Part shown: one piece after another, positions 38,183 through 47,363 of the stretch
How the letters are laid out: every line of letters starts with the position of its first letter
Position numbering within the stretch: position 1 is the stretch's first letter
NCBI GenBank assembly: GCA_017526745.1
Contig: JAFXQX010000038.1
Span: 1 to 64,000, forward strand
Length of the DNA: 64,000 bases
Direction: 5' to 3'
From: Lachnospiraceae bacterium
GTDB taxonomy: Bacteria > Bacillota > Clostridia > Lachnospirales > Lachnospiraceae
The notes under the pieces: model-generated
Told to the model about the DNA's origin: nothing
What the model saw: only the letters and a program-made list of their open reading frames with translations
The model's database searches: none
Translations under genes and position numbers: made by a program

Positions 38183-39178
38183 ATGAGTAACTTCGAAAGC
38201 ATAATCGGACAGGAGCATATCAAGGAGCATCTTCGTGCCAGCCTTACGTCGGGCAGGATCAGCCAGGCTTACCTTTTTACGGGCGAGAACATGTCCGGAA
38301 AAGAGTATATCGCAAGGATATTTGCAAACGCACTCGTATGTGAAGATCCGAAAGGAGGATATGATCCGTGCCAGAAATGCAGATCATGCATTCAGGCCTT
38401 ATCGCACAATCATCCCGATATCATCACCGTGACTCACGACCGCCCGAATACGGTAAGTGTTGATGATGTCAGGACCCAGATCGTGGGTGATGCCCAGATC
38501 AGGCCATATCAGAGCAGCCGCAAGATATACATAATGAATGAAGCGGAAAAGATGACTCCCCAGGCACAGAATGCTCTTCTTAAAACACTTGAGGAGCCGC
38601 CGGAGTATGTAGTGATCATGCTTCTTTCAACAAGTGCGTCCGCCATGCTTCCGACCGTGCTGTCAAGATGTGTCCGCCTTGAAATGCGCCCCGTGGATGA
38701 CAACACCATAAAAGAATACCTCATGAAGGAGATCAGGATCCCCGATTATCAGGCCGATATCTGCACCGCTTTTGCAAGAGGAAATATCGGAAAGGCAAGA
38801 AGCCTTGCCGTAAGCGATGATTTTGAGGAGATCAGGAGTGAGGCCGTAAGAGTGTTCAGGTTCGTTCGCAAGATGGATACGTCGGATATGATGACGACGC
38901 TGAAAAAGCTTGAAGAATACAGACTGAACATAAATGATTTTCTCGACCTTATGATGATATGGTACAGGGATGTGCTTTTGTACAAAGCGACAAGAGACGC
39001 CGGTGCGCTGATATTTCGGGATGAATGCGAGTCGATAGCAAATGAGGCTGATGAAGGCTCATATGAGGGATTCGAGAACGTTATCAAATGTATTGAGAAA
39101 ACAAGACAGAGGCTTAAGGCAAATGTGAACTTTGCCCTGGCCATGGAACTTCTGTTGCTTACGATAAAGGAGAACTGA
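38183..39178 (+). CDS. holB: DNA polymerase III delta' subunit
   Basis: A 331-residue AAA+ clamp-loader subunit. It starts SNFESIIGQEHIKEHL and has a zinc-type cysteine set in CEDPKGGYDPCQKCRSC (about 53-70). Sensor/arginine motifs are EKMTPQAQNALLKTLEEPP and LPTVLSRC. The P-loop reads GENMSGKEY, with Glu in place of Ser/Thr, consistent with the non-hydrolysing delta' role. No ribosome site is visible five bases after yaaR, so it probably depends on coupling. Confidence 0.9.
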   Translation: MSNFESIIGQEHIKEHLRASLTSGRISQAYLFTGENMSGKEYIARIFANALVCEDPKGGYDPCQKCRSCIQALSHNHPDIITVTHDRPNTVSVDDVRTQIVGDAQIRPYQSSRKIYIMNEAEKMTPQAQNALLKTLEEPPEYVVIMLLSTSASAMLPTVLSRCVRLEMRPVDDNTIKEYLMKEIRIPDYQADICTAFARGNIGKARSLAVSDDFEEIRSEAVRVFRFVRKMDTSDMMTTLKKLEEYRLNINDFLDLMMIWYRDVLLYKATRDAGALIFRDECESIANEADEGSYEGFENVIKCIEKTRQRLKANVNFALAMELLLLTIKEN

Positions 39179-39179
39179 A

Positions 39180-40160
39180 ATGACAATGGTGATTGGAGTC
39201 AGATTTCGTACCGCGGGAAAGATCTATTATTTCGGACCGAAAGATATAGAGTTCAAGCGGGGAGATCACGTGATAGTCGAGACCGCAAGAGGCGTGGAGT
39301 ACGGAACGGTCGTGCTTCCGAATGCGGAAGTTGAGGACAAAAAGATAACCCAGCCCCTGAAGAATGTGATCAGAAAAGCAACTTCCGATGACGACGAGCG
39401 TGAGAAGAGAAACCGCGAAAAGGAAAAGGATGCCTACAAGGTATGTCAGGAGAAGATATTAAAGCACGGCCTCGAGATGAAACTCATCAATGCCGAATAC
39501 ACTTTTGACAACAACAAGGTACTCTTCTATTTCACTGCCGATGGAAGAGTTGACTTCCGGGAACTTGTAAAAGATCTTGCCGGGGTGTTCCGCACAAGGA
39601 TAGAACTCCGTCAGGTCGGCGTAAGAGATGAGACCAAGATCCTCGGAGGAATGGGTATATGCGGAAGGCCTTTGTGCTGTCATTCATACCTGTCCGACTT
39701 TGCACCGGTATCGATAAAGATGGCCAAGGAACAGAGCCTGTCGCTTAATCCGACCAAGATCTCCGGAATATGCGGCCGTCTCATGTGCTGCCTGCAAAAC
39801 GAGGCCGAAGTATACGAAGAGCTTAACAGAAAGCTTCCCCGCATCGGAGATACGGTAACGACACCCGAAGGGTTAAAAGGAGAGGTCAGGGAGACCAATG
39901 TATTGAAACAACTCGTTAAGGCTGTTGTCGAAGTTGATGACGAGAAGGAACTGAGAGAGTATGCCGTTTCAGAGCTCAAGTTCAAGCCTCGCCACAAGAA
40001 AGAAAAAGACGAAGACGGCAAAGGCAATAAGCAGGGTAAAAAGGGCAGAAATAAAGACAAAGATAAAAAGTCAAACGAGGAACTGAAAGAAGAGATGGAA
40101 CTTGAAGAACTCGAAAGACTGGAACAAAAAGATGGCAGATCCAAACTGGACGACGATTGA
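39180..40160 (+). CDS. ricT: PSP1-domain protein RicT (YaaT)
   Basis: A 326-residue protein. The PSP1 core (about 1-215) holds the cysteine motifs GICGRPLCCHSYL and GICGRLMCCLQNE that ligate [4Fe-4S] clusters in B. subtilis RicT. The last 70 residues are a basic Lys-rich then acidic tail. RicT with RicA and RicF forms the Y-complex that directs RNase Y cleavage. It begins one base after holB with AAGGAG, and its end overlaps the methyltransferase gene by 29 bases. Confidence 0.9.
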   Translation: MTMVIGVRFRTAGKIYYFGPKDIEFKRGDHVIVETARGVEYGTVVLPNAEVEDKKITQPLKNVIRKATSDDDEREKRNREKEKDAYKVCQEKILKHGLEMKLINAEYTFDNNKVLFYFTADGRVDFRELVKDLAGVFRTRIELRQVGVRDETKILGGMGICGRPLCCHSYLSDFAPVSIKMAKEQSLSLNPTKISGICGRLMCCLQNEAEVYEELNRKLPRIGDTVTTPEGLKGEVRETNVLKQLVKAVVEVDDEKELREYAVSELKFKPRHKKEKDEDGKGNKQGKKGRNKDKDKKSNEELKEEMELEELERLEQKDGRSKLDDD

Positions 40161-40887
40161 ACTGAATGAGGGTGAACGCATCGACGATCTTGAGCGCTGC
40201 GGATTCAGGATAATCCAGGACACCCGGAAGTTCTGTTTCGGAATGGATGCGGTGCTGCTGTCGGGATATGCATTTGCCAAACAGGGCGAAAAAGTTTTGG
40301 ATCTTTGCTGCGGCAACGGGATCATACCGATACTGCTGGCGGCCAAAACGAAGGCCGGGCTCATCGTCGGAATGGAGATTCAAAAAGAGGTAGCGGATCT
40401 TGCAAAAAGAAGCGTTGCGGCAAACGGCCTGTCGGATAGGATCAATATCCTTGCGGCCGATATAAAAGAGGCCTCCGATTATCTTCAGGAAGGTGCTTTT
40501 GATGTCGTAACGTGCAACCCGCCATACATGATAGATTCCCACGGGATCAAGAATCCCGATTCGCCGAGAGCCATAGCGAGGCACGAGATTATGTGCTGTT
40601 TTGATGATGTGGCTGCTGCGGCGGCAAAGATGCTCAGGCCCGGCGGACGATTTTACCTGGTACACAGGCCTTTCAGGCTTACCGATATATTCGAGACGCT
40701 GACAAAGCATAACCTCGAACCCAAGAGGATGAAGCTGGTTCATCCGTATGTGGACCGCGAACCGAACATGGTCCTTATCGAGGCCGGACTCGGAAAAAGG
40801 CGCAGGCTTACGGTCGAAAGACCGCTCATAGTATACGAGTCGCCAAACTGTTACACCAAAGAGATATATGATATTTACGGATACTGA
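40132..40887 (+). CDS. TrmN6-type N6-adenine methyltransferase
   Basis: A 251-residue SAM-dependent methyltransferase from the ATG at 40132. It has CFGMDAVLLSGYA, the SAM loop VLDLCCGNGIIPILLA near 60-75 and the catalytic NPPYM near 135. This is the YfiC/YabB family, whose E. coli member methylates A37 of tRNA-Val. A TTG at 40102 in frame is less likely because it is deeper inside ricT. It lies between ricT and rsmI, as in other Firmicutes, but yabA is missing. Confidence 0.87.
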   Translation: MADPNWTTIELNEGERIDDLERCGFRIIQDTRKFCFGMDAVLLSGYAFAKQGEKVLDLCCGNGIIPILLAAKTKAGLIVGMEIQKEVADLAKRSVAANGLSDRINILAADIKEASDYLQEGAFDVVTCNPPYMIDSHGIKNPDSPRAIARHEIMCCFDDVAAAAAKMLRPGGRFYLVHRPFRLTDIFETLTKHNLEPKRMKLVHPYVDREPNMVLIEAGLGKRRRLTVERPLIVYESPNCYTKEIYDIYGY

Positions 40888-40889
40888 TC

Positions 40890-41750
40890 ATGAGTGATAG
40901 TAATAAGCAGGGAATGCTGTATCTTTGCGCCACGCCTATAGGTAATCTTTCAGACATCACCGAAAGAGTGCTTGAAACGCTGAAAAGCGTTGACCTGATA
41001 GCGGCCGAGGACACAAGGAACAGTATCAGGCTGCTCAATCATTTTGATATAAAGGTGCCGCTCGTTTCCTATCATGAGCATAACAAATATGACAGGGCAA
41101 AAGAGCTCATAGAAAAGATGAGACGGGGAGCCGACATCGCATTGATCACGGATGCCGGAACACCGGTGATCTCGGATCCGGGAGAGGTTATCACAAACAT
41201 GTGCCATGAGGCCGCAATAACGGTCACGTCACTTCCCGGGCCGTGCGCATTGATCACCGCACTTTCCCTTTCGGGACTTGACGCAAGACGATTTGTCTTT
41301 GAAGGATTTCTTCCGCCGGATAAAAAGGAAAGGAAAAAAGTCCTGGAAAGGCTTTCCGACGAGACAAGAACGATCATCCTGTATGAAGCGCCGCATCATC
41401 TGCAATCCACGTTAAGGGAACTTGCCGAAGCGTTGTGTAACAGGCAGGTAGCGGTGTGCCGGGAGCTGACTAAGAAGTTCGAGGAAGTCAAAAGGATGAC
41501 GCTCTTTGAGGCAAAGGAGTATTATGAGCAAAATGAGCCCAGAGGCGAATATGTTCTCGTGCTTTCGGGGAGATCCGAAGAGGAGCTTGATAATGAGAGG
41601 ATCGAGCAATACCGCGAAAAAGACATAAACGAACACATGGCTGAATATGAGCAAAAGGGCCTCGATCACAAAGAGGCGATGAAGCAGGTGGCAAAAGACA
41701 GGGGAGTATCCAGAAGAGAGATCTATAAGATGCTTCTGGAAGAAAAGTAA
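40890..41750 (+). CDS. rsmI: 16S rRNA (cytidine1402-2'-O)-methyltransferase RsmI
   Basis: A 286-residue tetrapyrrole-methylase-fold protein. Motifs are LYLCATPIGNLSDIT, AAEDTRNS near 38, SYHEHN, and the glycine-rich DAGTPVISDPGE and SLPGPCALITALS. It 2'-O-methylates C1402 of 16S rRNA. A C-terminal region (about 240-286) resembles the small helical domain found on Firmicute RsmI. It starts two bases after the TrmN6-like gene. Confidence 0.95.
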   Translation: MSDSNKQGMLYLCATPIGNLSDITERVLETLKSVDLIAAEDTRNSIRLLNHFDIKVPLVSYHEHNKYDRAKELIEKMRRGADIALITDAGTPVISDPGEVITNMCHEAAITVTSLPGPCALITALSLSGLDARRFVFEGFLPPDKKERKKVLERLSDETRTIILYEAPHHLQSTLRELAEALCNRQVAVCRELTKKFEEVKRMTLFEAKEYYEQNEPRGEYVLVLSGRSEEELDNERIEQYREKDINEHMAEYEQKGLDHKEAMKQVAKDRGVSRREIYKMLLEEK

Positions 41751-41766
41751 AAAAAGGAGTTTGGAA

Positions 41767-43371
41767 ATGGACAAAAAGTATTACATCACAACCGCAATAG
41801 CATACACATCCGGAAAACCTCATATAGGAAACAGTTATGAGATCGTTATGGCGGATACGATTGCAAGATTTAAAAAGCTTGAAGGATATGATGTCTGGTT
41901 TCAGACCGGTACCGACGAGCACGGACAGAAGATCGAGGAAAAGGCCAAGGCGGCAAATATCACACCCAAGGAATTTGTGGATGATGTGGCAGGAGTTATA
42001 AAGGAGATCTGCAACAGTCTTAATGTAAAATATGACCGCTTCATAAGGACGACCGATGAGGATCACGAGCGGCAGGTCCAGAAGATCTTCAAAAAGATGT
42101 ATGAGAAAGGTGACATATATAAAGGTTCTTACGAAGGAATGTACTGTACGCCGTGCGAATCATTCTGGACACAGAGCCAGCTTGTTGACGGTAAGTGTCC
42201 CGACTGCGGCAGGGAAGTAAAGCCTGCAAAAGAAGAGGCATATTTCTTCAAGATGAGCAAATACGCCGACAGGCTGATAGACTATATCAATACGCATCCC
42301 GAATTCATTCAGCCTGTATCCCGCAAGAACGAGATGATGAACAATTTCCTTCTTCCGGGGCTGCAGGATCTTTGCGTGAGCAGGACTTCGTTTTCATGGG
42401 GGATCCCGGTGGATTTTGATGACAAGCATGTTGTTTATGTCTGGCTCGATGCGCTTACGAACTATATCACGGGCATCGGGTTTGATGCGGACGGGGATCA
42501 TACGGATCAGTTCAGGAAACTCTGGCCGGCAGACCTTCATCTTATCGGAAAAGACATCATAAGGTTCCATACGATATACTGGCCCATATTCCTGATGAGT
42601 CTTGATATTCCGCTCCCGAAGCAGGTGTTCGGACATCCCTGGCTCTTACAGGGCGGAGAGAAGATGAGTAAGTCCCGCGGAAACGTGATGTATGCCGACG
42701 ATCTTATCCGTCTGTTCGGAGTTGATGCGGTAAGATACTACGTACTTCATGAGATGCCGTACGATAATGACGGGACGATCACATGGGAGCTTCTGACCGA
42801 AAGATATAATTCCGATCTGGCCAATGTTCTCGGAAATCTCGTTAACCGTACCATAGCGATGAGCAATAAGTATTTTGACGGATTCGTCAGCAGCACGGGT
42901 GAGGCGGAGCCGGTTGATGATGACCTCAAAAAAGTGTGTACGGATGCGGCCCAAAGAGCAAAAGAAAAAGTGGATGACATGCATATGGCCGATGCTCTTA
43001 CCGAGGTAATGGATGTCTTCAGGCGTCTAAACAAATACATTGACGAGACTACGCCCTGGGTGCTTGCAAAAGATGAGGATAAGAGAAACCGCCTTTCGGA
43101 AGTGATGTATAATCTTGTTGAAGGTATATGCATCGGGGCAAATCTGTTAAAGCCCTTCATGCCCGATACCGCCGATAAGATATTGATGATGCTTTACGGA
43201 ACGGAAAGGGATTTTGAACTGCTTTCCGAATTCGGTATATACAAAAGCGGCACAAAAGTGACTGACGATCCGAAGGTACTGTTTGAAAGAAAGAAACTTG
43301 AAGATGTTCTGGCCGAGGTGGAAAAGATCCGGCAGGCACAACGTGAGGAGTATGAGAAAGAGAATAAATAA
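41767..43371 (+). CDS. metG: Methionyl-tRNA synthetase (short form)
   Basis: A 534-residue class I synthetase. The HIGH-like motif is KPHIGN near 16-21, a four-cysteine knuckle CTPCESFW...CPDCG is near 125-145, and KMSKS appears in GGEKMSKSRGN near 298. The anticodon-binding helical domain is present. The sequence ends at an ordinary stop without the C-terminal EMAP/OB tRNA-binding domain that many bacterial MetRS carry. The ATG at 41767 has AAGGAG upstream; the TTG at 41761 is too close. No T-box leader is present. Confidence 0.96.
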   Translation: MDKKYYITTAIAYTSGKPHIGNSYEIVMADTIARFKKLEGYDVWFQTGTDEHGQKIEEKAKAANITPKEFVDDVAGVIKEICNSLNVKYDRFIRTTDEDHERQVQKIFKKMYEKGDIYKGSYEGMYCTPCESFWTQSQLVDGKCPDCGREVKPAKEEAYFFKMSKYADRLIDYINTHPEFIQPVSRKNEMMNNFLLPGLQDLCVSRTSFSWGIPVDFDDKHVVYVWLDALTNYITGIGFDADGDHTDQFRKLWPADLHLIGKDIIRFHTIYWPIFLMSLDIPLPKQVFGHPWLLQGGEKMSKSRGNVMYADDLIRLFGVDAVRYYVLHEMPYDNDGTITWELLTERYNSDLANVLGNLVNRTIAMSNKYFDGFVSSTGEAEPVDDDLKKVCTDAAQRAKEKVDDMHMADALTEVMDVFRRLNKYIDETTPWVLAKDEDKRNRLSEVMYNLVEGICIGANLLKPFMPDTADKILMMLYGTERDFELLSEFGIYKSGTKVTDDPKVLFERKKLEDVLAEVEKIRQAQREEYEKENK

Positions 43372-43385
43372 GAGGAGGAAAGATC

Positions 43386-44489
43386 ATGAAGAAAATATCG
43401 GGTTTATTTATTACACTGATACTGATGACCGCCATGACACTCAGCGTCGGAGCTACGCAGGCGATCACGTTTGACGATTCCGGAAAGGGAACCGTCACAC
43501 AGAAGGAAGAAGAAAAGAAAGATGAAGAAAAGAAGGAAGAGTCAAAATCATCCGATGAGGGCGGAATATCCGCGATCATAGATTCACTTTTCGGAGGTGA
43601 CAAAAAAGAAGAGACCGACAGCTCCAAGAAAGTTGATAAGAAGGGTTATATAGCTCTCGGGGCCGATCTTTCGGCAGACCAGAAAGCGGCGGTTCTCGCA
43701 TCGATGGGGATATCCGAGGCCGATCTCGGAGATTATGACATCGTGACTACGACCAATGCAGAGGAACACGAGGCTCTCGACAAGTATATTTCCTCGTCGG
43801 TTATCGGAACAAAATCACTTTCGTCAGTGCTCGTTAAGCCGGCAGAATCCGGTCACGGAGTTGTTGTAACGACGAACAACATCAATTACTGTACGACCAA
43901 TATGTACAGAAACGCTCTGATCACGGCGGGTGTTACGGATGCGGATATTTACGTGTGTGCACCTTCACCGATATCCGGAACGGCTGCTCTTATCGGTGCG
44001 CTTAAAGCATATGAACATATGTCAGGAAAAGAGGTGACAACGACCGCCCTTGACACATCCCTTAACGAACTTGTAACAACGGGACAGATCAAGGAGGAAC
44101 TCGGAGGAGACGACAAAGCCGAAGAGCTTATCGCATATATCAAAACCGTCGTTGCCACAAATGATCTTAATACAAAGGAGGAGATAGAAGCTGCGATCCG
44201 CAAGGGTATGGTGGACCAGAATGTCACTCTTTCCGACGAAGAGATAAAACAGATCGTTGATATGATGATGAAGATCAAAGCCATGGGTATTGACTATAAG
44301 GTGCTTGCCGAGCAGGCAGACGATATCTATGCGAAATATAAGGACGATATCAAGGCCGGAACTTTTGACATCAACAAGGTCGACATTAACGATCTCGGAC
44401 TTACCAAGATAGTGGGCAATGCCATCACAAGTACGGCAAAGTCAATAGGAAACAGTATTGCGGGATTTTTCTCAGGGTTATTCAAATAA
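43386..44489 (+). CDS. DUF1002 family secreted protein
   Basis: A 367-residue protein with a clear signal peptide (residues 1-26, ending SVGATQA), then a charged Lys/Glu linker (about 38-85). The DUF1002 body begins YIALGADLSADQKAAVLASMGI. Conserved elements include CTTNMYRNALITAGVTDADIYV and APSPISGTAAL. The B. subtilis relative is YpuA; its function is unknown and exported or surface-associated. It has an AGGAGG site and overlaps the GNAT gene by one base. Confidence 0.88.
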   Translation: MKKISGLFITLILMTAMTLSVGATQAITFDDSGKGTVTQKEEEKKDEEKKEESKSSDEGGISAIIDSLFGGDKKEETDSSKKVDKKGYIALGADLSADQKAAVLASMGISEADLGDYDIVTTTNAEEHEALDKYISSSVIGTKSLSSVLVKPAESGHGVVVTTNNINYCTTNMYRNALITAGVTDADIYVCAPSPISGTAALIGALKAYEHMSGKEVTTTALDTSLNELVTTGQIKEELGGDDKAEELIAYIKTVVATNDLNTKEEIEAAIRKGMVDQNVTLSDEEIKQIVDMMMKIKAMGIDYKVLAEQADDIYAKYKDDIKAGTFDINKVDINDLGLTKIVGNAITSTAKSIGNSIAGFFSGLFK

Positions 44490-44956
44490 TGGATCATGTA
44501 GTAAGACCCCTTCGGAAAAATGAATGGGATCTTGCCATGCAGCTTGCATGGGATACGTTCCTTGTCTACGAAGCACCTGAGTATTCAAGTGAAGGAGTAA
44601 AGAACTTCCATGAGTTCGTAAAAGGCGAGGAACTAAAGAACATGTTCATCCTCGGTGACTACATGGCCTGGGGTGCATTTGATGAAAAAGACGTGATAGT
44701 GGGCGTACTCGGTATCCGCAAACACTGGCATATCTCCCTTCTGTTTGTGGAACCGGGCCTTCATCACCAGGGCATAGCCAGCAGCCTGCTTGGGACCGCA
44801 TTTAATGAGGCAAGATCTGAAGGGATAAGAGAGCTTACCGTCAATTCATCTCCTTATGCCGTGGGATTTTATCACAAGATAGGATTCGAAGACCTGGATC
44901 ATGAGAGGGTCACGGACGGGATAAGATACACACCGATGAGCATGGAACTGTTTTGA
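44489..44956 (+). CDS. GNAT family N-acetyltransferase
   Basis: A 155-residue protein with the GNAT fold. The acetyl-CoA motif A is LLFVEPGLHHQGIASSLLG near residues 88-105 (pattern QGIASSLL for Q/RxxGxG/A). Motif B lies around LTVNSSPYAVGFYHKIGFE. The substrate is unknown. The start overlaps the DUF1002 stop by one base. Confidence 0.85.
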   Translation: MDHVVRPLRKNEWDLAMQLAWDTFLVYEAPEYSSEGVKNFHEFVKGEELKNMFILGDYMAWGAFDEKDVIVGVLGIRKHWHISLLFVEPGLHHQGIASSLLGTAFNEARSEGIRELTVNSSPYAVGFYHKIGFEDLDHERVTDGIRYTPMSMELF

Positions 44957-44985
44957 TTGCTTTTTTAACAGTGCTTCTTTATAAT
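44957..44985 (+). promoter_or_regulatory. Promoter of the DUF624-GGDEF pair
   Basis: TTGCTT (44957-44962), a 17-base spacer and TATAAT (44980-44985), followed by an AAGGA site before the ATG at 45022. It starts directly at the end of the GNAT gene. Confidence 0.6.
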
Positions 44986-45021
44986 GAAAATAGCGTGATT
45001 ATTGTCAAAGGATCATGAGCA

Positions 45022-45696
45022 ATGAACAGAGTTTTTAATTTTGAAGGACCGGTATTTACATTTCTGTCAAGGCTTGCGGATCTGTTCTGGCTGAACCTTC
45101 TGTATATCCTGTGCTGCATACCTGTGATATCTGCCGGGGCAGCGACTACGGCAATGTATTACGTGACCCTTAAGATGGCAAAAAACGAAGAGGGGTATAT
45201 CACCAGATCCTTTTTCAAGTCATTTAAGGAAAATTTCGTTCAGGCAACGCTTATGTGGCTTGCAGTGCTCCTTGTCGCTTTCGTCCTGTTCATCGATCTT
45301 AGGATCGCGGGAAGCGGGAGCATTCCGGGCACATCGGTAAAAAATGTTGTAACGGTAGCTGTCGGGGTTATGGCGATAATCGTCTCTATGATACTTATGT
45401 ATCTGTTCCCACTTCTGGCACAGTTTGACAACACGGTTAAAAATACCGTCAGAAATTCATTTCTTATAAGCATCCGGCATCTGCCATATACCGTGCTTAT
45501 GATGATTCTTACGGTACTTCCGGTGGCGCTGATCTGGTTTTTCCCGGCGCTTCTTCTCATAGTCGCGATCATGTTCTCGGCAACAGCTTATATCAAATCG
45601 GGATTCTTAAACAGGATCTTTGAACTATACATGCCGGATAAGGATAATACCGAAGATTCTTCGGATCCGGCGGAGGGTATAAATGGGGAAGGCTGA
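45022..45696 (+). CDS. YesL family (DUF624) membrane protein
   Basis: A 224-residue protein with five to six hydrophobic helices. It opens with FNFEGPVFTFLSRLADLFWLNLLYILCCIPVISAGAATTA, the conserved DUF624/YesL N-terminal pattern. YesL-like genes usually accompany sugar ABC transporters or two-component systems, but their role is unknown. It overlaps the next gene (GGDEF) by 14 bases, so the two products probably work together at the membrane. Confidence 0.82.
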   Translation: MNRVFNFEGPVFTFLSRLADLFWLNLLYILCCIPVISAGAATTAMYYVTLKMAKNEEGYITRSFFKSFKENFVQATLMWLAVLLVAFVLFIDLRIAGSGSIPGTSVKNVVTVAVGVMAIIVSMILMYLFPLLAQFDNTVKNTVRNSFLISIRHLPYTVLMMILTVLPVALIWFFPALLLIVAIMFSATAYIKSGFLNRIFELYMPDKDNTEDSSDPAEGINGEG

Positions 45697-47215
45697 TAAG
45701 AATAAGAGCAATTCCATGACGGCTCAGTGGGGTATCCCGACGATACTCCTTATGATCTTTCTTGTGATCACTCTTATCAATTACAATAAGACCATGCAGG
45801 AAAATGCCAGAGTCAAGGCGCTTGACCGTGTCAGCAGGCAGGCGGTTTCCGTTGCAGGGTATTACAAAGGGCTGTTTGAAGGAACGACCAACGGTGCCGA
45901 TGCAGTGTCGGATTTTCTGATGACGGAAGATGACATCTTCGGAAAAAGAGCGGTTGAACTTCTCAGTCAGTTTGATGATCATGCCGGACTCATCGATGCA
46001 TATATCGTAAAGAGTAACGGCAATGCCATAGATTCATACGGCCATACACACGATGTCGTGAATGATTCCGATGCATTCAAGTCACTTCTCGGAACAAAGG
46101 ATAATGCGGCAGCACTCATCGATTCAAAGAACCGTCCGGTTCTGATGGTTTCCGCTCCGATCAGGTCTGAGGAAGAGTGGAAGGGCAATCTTGTTCTTGT
46201 TTACAAAGCGGACAGGATCGCAAAACAGATGGATACCACGGCATACAGTTATGCACTTGTATATTCCGAAGGGATCATCGGAGAAGTGTACGGAGCAGAG
46301 TCGGGCCTGTTCGGACTGGGCGATAACCTCAAGACAGTCGTTGATACGGTCAGATTCGATGACAGTAATCCTTCCGCATTTCTACAGAGCCTTGAATCCG
46401 GAAGATCCGGAACGGTTCATGTCACAGGCAGATCAGGCATCAGCTGCTATATGATCCATCAGCCCATAGGAAAGACCGGGGCCAGCATAGTAGTAACGGT
46501 TCAGGACGACCAGATCCAGAGAAGCATCATCGAGGAAAACCAGGATACGAGAAACATGATCATCAAGGTCATCTTCTCCATCGGTGTTTTCGTTGCCCTG
46601 ATAATCATCATATACATCATCAACAGGGTAAGCTTTACAAAAGAGAGCATGGAACTTCAGAACAAGGCCGAGACCGATCTGCTCACCGAACTTCTGAACA
46701 AGATATCTACCGAGAACAAGATAAGGGAATATCTTGACGGTGAAGGACATGACAAGACGAGCATGATGTGCGTGCTCGACATAGATAACTTCAAGAAGAT
46801 CAACGATACCATGGGACATGCTTTCGGGGACGAGGTTCTTGCAACGCTCGGAAAGAGGATCAAAACCGAATTCCGTGTTACCGATATCATTGGCCGTACC
46901 GGCGGAGATGAGTTCATCATCTTCCTTAAAGACCTTAAGGACGACACCGTTATCGAGCGCGAGTCCGGAAGAGTGGCCGGATTCTTCAAGGATTTCACGG
47001 TCGGCACTTACACCAAGTATTCCCCGACGGCAAGTATCGGCGCAGCTATCTATCCCCGTGACGGAAGCGATTACGAGAGCATGTACAAGGCTGCGGACAC
47101 GGCGCTTTATAAGGCCAAGAAGAGAGGAAAGAACCAACTGGCGTTCTTCTCGGAGACTACCGAAGAGGACAAGCTTGAGGCCGCAAATGCCAGCAAGCCG
47201 AAGCCGATAGACTGA
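45683..47215 (+). CDS. Membrane-bound diguanylate cyclase with extracellular sensor
   Basis: A 510-residue protein. Two helices (about 17-35 and 291-312) frame an extracytoplasmic sensor of about 250 residues with a Cache-like look. The GGDEF domain (about 330-490) has an intact active site GGDEF near 411, preceded by RVTD at the inhibitory-site position five residues earlier. It should make cyclic di-GMP from GTP under feedback control. The start has a GGAGGG site inside the DUF624 gene. The HD-GYP protein at 24568 could be its counterpart. Confidence 0.9.
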   Translation: MGKADKNKSNSMTAQWGIPTILLMIFLVITLINYNKTMQENARVKALDRVSRQAVSVAGYYKGLFEGTTNGADAVSDFLMTEDDIFGKRAVELLSQFDDHAGLIDAYIVKSNGNAIDSYGHTHDVVNDSDAFKSLLGTKDNAAALIDSKNRPVLMVSAPIRSEEEWKGNLVLVYKADRIAKQMDTTAYSYALVYSEGIIGEVYGAESGLFGLGDNLKTVVDTVRFDDSNPSAFLQSLESGRSGTVHVTGRSGISCYMIHQPIGKTGASIVVTVQDDQIQRSIIEENQDTRNMIIKVIFSIGVFVALIIIIYIINRVSFTKESMELQNKAETDLLTELLNKISTENKIREYLDGEGHDKTSMMCVLDIDNFKKINDTMGHAFGDEVLATLGKRIKTEFRVTDIIGRTGGDEFIIFLKDLKDDTVIERESGRVAGFFKDFTVGTYTKYSPTASIGAAIYPRDGSDYESMYKAADTALYKAKKRGKNQLAFFSETTEEDKLEAANASKPKPID

Positions 47216-47269
47216 CGGTATTTGTTTAGATTGTACATCAATCGGAAAAATCTTTGGGCAACCTTGGCA

Positions 47270-47298
47270 TTGGCAGGAATATGACTCATTGATATAAT
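47270..47298 (+). promoter_or_regulatory. Promoter of the sugar-ABC ATPase gene
   Basis: TTGGCA (47270-47275), a 17-base spacer and a consensus TATAAT (47293-47298). The leader contains a short hairpin (GTCCG...CGGAC) before a GGAGG site and the ATG at 47364. Confidence 0.75.
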
Positions 47299-47363
47299 TT
47301 TTTTGCGTCCGGCAGAATACGGACGGACAGACACTATAAACAACTATTCGGAGGTTACAGGTA

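Noticed and set aside
41700..41766. T-box leader for metG
   Set aside because: metG lies ten bases after rsmI with no room for a T-box, and no T-box sequence is seen.
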